Of a stretch of DNA of 8,856 bases, positions 6,543 through 8,856 are shown piece by piece. This stretch comes from Haloarcula nitratireducens. GTDB taxonomy: Archaea > Halobacteriota > Halobacteria > Halobacteriales > Haloarculaceae. The notes under the pieces were generated by a model. The model made no database searches, was not told the origin of the DNA, and saw nothing but the letters and a program-made list of their open reading frames with translations. Within the stretch, counting starts at the first letter, position 1; each line of letters starts with the position of its first letter. The translations under genes and the position numbers were made by a program. The stretch is taken from NCBI RefSeq assembly GCF_019599505.1, contig NZ_RKLT01000051.1, positions 1 to 8,856 on the forward strand, written 5' to 3'.

Positions 6543-6902
6543 ATGAGCAACTACTCCCATACCGAGGCGGCATTTGCACAGCTCCAAGAAGTAGACAGGA
6601 CGTCGTTGGATGAGTCGGCGGCCACAGCCTACGACCAGGCAGTCGATCACCTCCAAATCCTTCTCGACGAACTCGACACAGCAACCACGGACGACCAACC
6701 GACCGACGTCGAGACACCAGATGACTGGGGCGACGATGAGTGGGAAGAGCAACTCCAAGCAGCGCGTGAGAAAGCAGCACTCCCGTCAACCAAGGGAACG
6801 CTCACAACGAAGACCATCGACGATCGTGACTACTACTATCTCCAGTGGCGAGACGGTGAGACCGTCAGGAGTCAATACGTGGGACCGGTTGACCCAGCCT
6901 GA
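6543..6902 (+). CDS. Small acidic origin-adjacent protein of unknown function (119 aa)
   Basis: I do not recognise a named family with confidence. Residues 1-48 look helical (EAAFAQLQEVDR through LQILLDELDTA), 49-68 are a disordered Asp/Thr-rich linker, 69-80 another helix, and 84-114 a compact basic beta region (KGTLTTKTIDDRDYYYLQWR, DGETVRSQYVG). That last part resembles the short G-x-L...YYYLQxR...VRSxYVG repeat found in several archaeal and viral hypothetical proteins, including recombinase-associated ones and DUF6788-like proteins, so nucleic-acid binding is a reasonable guess only. The start is ATG at 6543 by position of the TATA box. It is transcribed toward the origin and orc1, and its promoter lies in a perfect dyad, so it may regulate itself or act with the replicon. 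Confidence 0.7.
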   Translation: MSNYSHTEAAFAQLQEVDRTSLDESAATAYDQAVDHLQILLDELDTATTDDQPTDVETPDDWGDDEWEEQLQAAREKAALPSTKGTLTTKTIDDRDYYYLQWRDGETVRSQYVGPVDPA

Positions 6903-6931
6903 ACTGATACTACCAGTTTCTCAGCGACACA

Positions 6932-6952
6932 CCACCGTTTCCGAAGTAAACC
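6932..6952 (+). repeat. ORB-like repeat 1
   Basis: CCACCGTTTCCGAAGTAAAC matches the local consensus CCACCGTTTCCGAAGCTA except at its 3' end. It is the outermost left repeat, 29 bases after the stop of the 119-aa gene, and stands about 98 bases from repeat 2. Confidence 0.75.
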
Positions 6953-7029
6953 AGGCATAGAAAGAGTATCCAGCAAGATATCCGCGTTTGAGTGTGCCGA
7001 GAGATATACACAGAACAGTCTGGAACCCT

Positions 7030-7051
7030 CCACCGTTTCCGGAGCTTTCGA
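7030..7051 (+). repeat. ORB-like repeat 2, bracketed by AACCCTC / GAGGGTT
   Basis: CCACCGTTTCCGGAGCTTTC is close to the consensus. It is enclosed by the inverted arms AACCCTC (7024-7030) and GAGGGTT (7053-7059), which resemble the G-rich extension of canonical haloarchaeal ORBs. That may make it the best initiator site on the left side. Confidence 0.75.
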
Positions 7052-7078
7052 AGAGGGTTTCAAGAGACCACCCTCACA

Positions 7079-7099
7079 CCACTGTTTCCGAAGCTATCC
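7079..7099 (+). repeat. ORB-like repeat 3
   Basis: CCACTGTTTCCGAAGCTATC is the left repeat nearest the AT-rich core, about 49 bases after repeat 2. Its GTTTCCGAAGCTATC is the exact reverse complement of the same 15 bases in repeat 4 (7293-7307), so repeats 3 and 4 form the inner inverted pair. Confidence 0.8.
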
Positions 7100-7159
7100 A
7101 CCAAATGGGAAGAGTGTCCATCAGAGAAGGCAGCAAGAAGTGCCGGAGACTTCACAGAA

Positions 7160-7290
7160 CAAGACACATCAATTGACTTGATCTCTAGCTGCTAGATACT
7201 ATTTTGCTAGTGCGGGTTTGGTTTATCTGCGTTAGTGATAAACGTTTCCCTCTAGACAAAATACTAAACAATCACTCGATACCTGTTCCT
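7160..7290. other. AT-rich core / probable duplex-unwinding element
   Basis: This is one of the most AT-rich stretches of the window, sitting between the inward-facing ORB repeats 3 and 4. It contains the inverted repeat GTTTATC-(9)-GATAAAC (7221-7243), a lone CGTTTCC half-ORB at 7243-7249, and four CTAG sites (7185, 7192, 7207, 7252). Position and composition fit a DNA unwinding element where Orc1 and the MCM helicase would open the duplex. No peptide-coding frame is credible. Confidence 0.7.
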
Positions 7291-7292
7291 TC

Positions 7293-7316
7293 GATAGCTT
7301 CGGAAACGATGGAGTG
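7293..7316 (-). repeat. ORB-like repeat 4
   Basis: On the minus strand this reads CACTCCATCGTTTCCGAAGC then TATC, opposite in orientation to repeats 1-3. It is the first repeat right of the core and shares GTTTCCGAAGCTATC exactly with repeat 3. Confidence 0.8.
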
Positions 7317-7335
7317 AGTGTGTTATAAAAACAAG

Positions 7336-7356
7336 CTAGCTTAGGAAACGGTGGAT
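7336..7356 (-). repeat. ORB-like repeat 5
   Basis: The minus strand reads CCACCGTTTCCTAAGCTAG, one base off the consensus in the shared part. Its spacing to repeat 4 is about 42 bases, or four helical turns, so both sites would face the same side of the DNA. It lies just upstream of a TATA-like box for orc1 (7365-7372) and contains a CTAG (7336-7339). Confidence 0.75.
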
Positions 7357-7364
7357 CGCGTATG

Positions 7365-7420
7365 CTTAAATATCATCGAGCTTCGGACGCTTCGGAAGCT
7401 ACGGAAGGGGTGGTTTTATG
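7365..7420 (+). promoter_or_regulatory. orc1 promoter region with two TATA-like candidates
   Basis: CTTAAATA (7365-7372) would start transcription near 7395 and give a leader of about 50 bases. TTTTATG (7414-7420) would start near 7443-7446 and give an almost leaderless message for the ATG at 7446. No Shine-Dalgarno precedes 7446, which favours the second. ORB repeats 5 and 6 flank the first box. Confidence 0.45.
7379..7413 (-). repeat. Degenerate ORB-like repeat 6 with tandem GCTTCGGA units
   Basis: The 3' part, on the minus strand CCACCCCTTCCGTAGCTTCC, is a diverged ORB. Next to it GCTTCGGAC (7380-7388) and GCTTCGGAA (7389-7397) repeat the inner half of the ORB in tandem. It sits between the two TATA-like candidates of orc1 and would be covered if Orc1 bound here. 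Confidence 0.55.
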
Positions 7421-7445
7421 AGGACGCACAATGTGCCCATCTTAC

Positions 7446-8702
7446 ATGGGGATGTTCGAGCGGGATCAGCAAGTGTTCGCAGATGCGGAACCTCTCGATG
7501 ACTCATATGAACCCGAGGACATCCGCGAGCGAGATGACGAACTCGAAAAATATCAACGAGCGCTCCAACCCATCATCGATAATAGGCCGACATCCAATAT
7601 TTTCCTCTATGGCAAAACAGGGACCGGGAAGACAGTTGCAACGAAGTTCATGCTTTCTCACCTCGAGACTGATGCAGCGGAATACGATGACGTAGATCTC
7701 TCGACACTCTGGGTCAGTTGTGAAAATCTCTCGTCGTCGTATCAAGTTGCCGTTGCACTGGTGAATGAACTCCGGAGAGACCAAGGAAAAGATCGAATCA
7801 GCACCACTGGGTACTCTCAACAACGAGTGTTCAATCTTCTCTATGAGGAATTAGATCGACTTGGGGGGACCGTCATAATTGTCCTCGACGAAATCGACAA
7901 TATTGGGCATTCTGATGACATTCTCTATGGTCTTCCCCGAGCTCGTTCCAATAATTACGTCGAAGATGCCCGTCCAGTAATCATTGGGATCAGTAATGAC
8001 TTCCAATTTCGTGAGAACCTCTCGCCAAAAGTTAAGGATACTCTAGCAGAGAAAGAGATCCTCTTTCCCCCATACGATGCAAACCAACTCCGTTCAATTC
8101 TCAACCCGCGTGCCGAGAAGGCATTCCACGACGGTGTGCTAGAGGGCGATGTTGTCCCGTTGTGTGCTGCCTTCGCAGCCCAGGACACTGGCTCTGCTCG
8201 ACAGGCCATTCGCCTGCTTCGAGAAGCCGGTGAAATCGCACAAGCAGAAGATGCTGAGTGCGTGACAGAGGACTACGTCCGGAATGCACAGGATGAGTTA
8301 GAGAAAAACCAGCTCTACGAAGGGATGCAAGAACTTACAACACAGGGCCACGCCGTTCTCTGTGCGCTTGCCTATCATCAGTCCCTGGATGAAGTACCAA
8401 TTCGGTCGCGTGATCTCTATCATCGGTATGTGAAAATTTGTGACCGGCTCGATGCTGATAGTGTGAGTGAACGACGAGTCCGTGACCATTTGTCAGATAT
8501 GAATATGTTAGGCTTGATTAGTGTCTATGAACGCAATGAGGGACTCTCTGCGGGTCGATATCATGAATACGAGCTTGATGTCCCGTTAAAAGCGGTTCTT
8601 GATGTCCTCCAATCGACAAACCGTTTTGAAGAAGTCGCGGGAATCATCCAGTCAACGGCAGAAGATAACAACCTGCTTCAAGCCGATCTCTCTGCCTACT
8701 GA
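7446..8702 (+). CDS. orc1: Orc1/Cdc6 replication initiator ATPase
   Basis: 418 residues from the ATG at 7446, the full length usual for haloarchaeal Orc1/Cdc6. The family typically begins MG-x-F-x-RD, as here (MGMFERDQQVF), so I prefer this start over ATG 7431, which would add MCPSY. The AAA+ domain shows Walker A GKTGTGKT at 56-63, Walker B IIVLDEID at 144-151, sensor 1 GISND at 181-185 and sensor 2 GSARQAIRLLREAG at 249-262. A C-terminal winged helix (about 295-385) should bind the ORB repeats. It would load MCM at the adjacent origin. Codon use is more AT-rich than in the kinase gene, suggesting a different history for the replicator block. It ends about 28 bases before the omega-RNA-type element on the opposite strand. 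All ATPase residues look intact. Confidence 0.95.
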   Translation: MGMFERDQQVFADAEPLDDSYEPEDIRERDDELEKYQRALQPIIDNRPTSNIFLYGKTGTGKTVATKFMLSHLETDAAEYDDVDLSTLWVSCENLSSSYQVAVALVNELRRDQGKDRISTTGYSQQRVFNLLYEELDRLGGTVIIVLDEIDNIGHSDDILYGLPRARSNNYVEDARPVIIGISNDFQFRENLSPKVKDTLAEKEILFPPYDANQLRSILNPRAEKAFHDGVLEGDVVPLCAAFAAQDTGSARQAIRLLREAGEIAQAEDAECVTEDYVRNAQDELEKNQLYEGMQELTTQGHAVLCALAYHQSLDEVPIRSRDLYHRYVKICDRLDADSVSERRVRDHLSDMNMLGLISVYERNEGLSAGRYHEYELDVPLKAVLDVLQSTNRFEEVAGIIQSTAEDNNLLQADLSAY

Positions 8703-8730
8703 ATTTTAATCCGAGACTCCACATACTGTG

Positions 8731-8782
8731 GTGACATCCTCCGCGCCGTGAACGGCGCGGCTTCCCTGCATGGGAATACCGG
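8731..8782 (-). ncRNA. 3' part of a putative TnpB omega RNA (sense-overlapping transcript)
   Basis: TnpB nucleases use a guide RNA made from the 3' end of their own gene plus the element's right end, with the guide taken from the flanking DNA. The hairpin at 8741-8760 and the GAGGATGTCAC after it occupy the expected place. If the right end is at 8731, the guide would start on the minus strand with CACAGTATGTGGAGTCTCGG (8730 downward), that is, the orc1 3' flank. Inference from family knowledge; the transcript is not shown by the sequence. Confidence 0.45.
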
Positions 8783-8854
8783 CTAACCACCGGTAGTGGG
8801 TTCCGACCCGACCTCTCCGAGCGTCATCTGCCGTGGGTGGCTCTGCTCGGTGGG
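8783..8854 (-). CDS. Possible C-terminal tail of tnpB (runs off right edge)
   Basis: One minus-strand frame is open from the right edge to a TAG at 8783-8785 and reads PTEQSHPRQMTLGEVGSEPT then TGG. The variable, low-complexity tails of haloarchaeal TnpB proteins look like this, and a stop about 50 bases before the element's end is reasonable. A second frame stopping at TGA near 8826 is also possible. No catalytic or zinc-finger residues are in view, so this is weak. Confidence 0.3.
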   Translation of the reverse strand, partial: PTEQSHPRQMTLGEVGSEPTTGG

Positions 8855-8856
8855 GG

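Larger units (their letters stand above)
6926..7413. other. Putative replication origin (ORB repeats flanking an AT-rich core, next to orc1)
   Basis: Three ORB-like repeats in plus orientation (6932, 7030 and 7079 onward) and three in minus orientation (ending 7316, 7356 and 7413) surround an AT-rich core (about 7160-7290), all just upstream of an orc1/cdc6 gene reading away. Inverted ORB sets around a duplex-unwinding element beside the cognate initiator gene are the established haloarchaeal origin layout. The shared core is CCACCGTTTCCGAAGCTA, a variant of the canonical haloarchaeal ORB, consistent with specific pairing between this Orc1 and this origin. No gene of credible content lies in 6903-7430; the longer frames there run across the repeats. 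Confidence 0.85.
8731..8856 (-). mobile_element. 3' end of an IS200/IS605 (IS1341-type) tnpB element
   Basis: Read on the minus strand, the segment ends in GGGAAGCCGCGCCGTTCACG, then GCGCGGAGGATGTCAC. A GGAAGCC-hairpin-GGAGGATGTCAC tail of this kind is, from memory, the recurrent right end of haloarchaeal IS1341-type tnpB elements. The stem CCGCGCCG/CGGCGCGG (8741-8748 and 8753-8760) has a 4-base loop. The rest of the element lies beyond the right edge. Its right end, near 8731, is about 28 bases past the orc1 stop, so the element inserted downstream of orc1 without breaking it. Confidence 0.65.

Noticed and set aside
6872..7195. Short frames on both strands across the left ORB repeats
   Set aside because: Sequence here is explained by the repeats. 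The peptides have no motif and different frames are equally open, so no coding signal is seen.
6926..7413. ORB repeats as a CRISPR array
   Set aside because: The repeats are spaced irregularly, occur in both orientations and are imperfect. Opposed sets beside orc1 fit an origin.
8741..8760. GC hairpin after orc1 as an intrinsic terminator
   Set aside because: Archaeal terminators depend on T tracts rather than GC stems, and no T tract follows on the plus strand. The flanks match a tnpB element's right end better, although it could still slow transcription.

Overview
The window looks haloarchaeal (class Halobacteria). The proteins are acidic and rich in Asp and Glu. The gene types are typical of the group: a FilR1-like winged-helix regulator, a large soluble REC/PAS/GAF histidine kinase, and an Orc1/Cdc6 initiator next to an origin. 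Both edges carry insertion-sequence ends of haloarchaeal type. Genus cannot be decided from the sequence alone. The mix of IS ends, a decayed photolyase and an Orc-linked origin suggests accessory DNA such as a megaplasmid, secondary replicon or integrated replicon.

Layout. The left edge (1 to about 122, minus) is the 5' end of an IS630-like transposase gene, which abuts and probably truncates a FilR1-like regulator (121-813, minus). Upstream of it are a small CxxC zinc-ribbon protein (891-1100, minus) and a cupin (1097-1483, minus), coupled by a 4-base overlap. A gene-free stretch (1496-1720) holds a perfect 8+8 inverted repeat. Next is a photolyase relic (about 2260-1721, minus): only the 3' part of the FAD-binding domain survives, with a TAG where a conserved Trp is expected. 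A SAM-hydrolase-like (DUF62) protein (2353-3132, minus) and a 1017-residue hybrid sensor kinase (3215-6268, minus) follow.

From 6269 the content changes and genes read rightward. A divergent promoter region leads to a 119-residue unknown protein (6543-6902, plus), whose TATA-like element sits at the centre of a 13-base inverted repeat. The segment 6926-7413 has the architecture of a haloarchaeal replication origin: three plus-oriented ORB-like repeats, an AT-rich core, then three minus-oriented ORB-like repeats, directly upstream of orc1/cdc6 (7446-8702, plus). The right edge is the 3' end of an IS200/IS605 (IS1341-type) tnpB element on the minus strand with a GC-rich omega-RNA-type hairpin, converging on orc1.

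How the parts fit. The best-supported functional unit is the replicator: the Orc1 protein, the inverted ORB repeats and the core between them, with ORBs also bracketing the orc1 promoter. The most thought-provoking extra signals are a cluster of five CTAG tetranucleotides in the origin core and the dyad over the neighbouring gene's promoter. The left half is a sensory and metabolic accessory block, with no seen link to replication, in which at least one gene is dead and one appears clipped by an IS.
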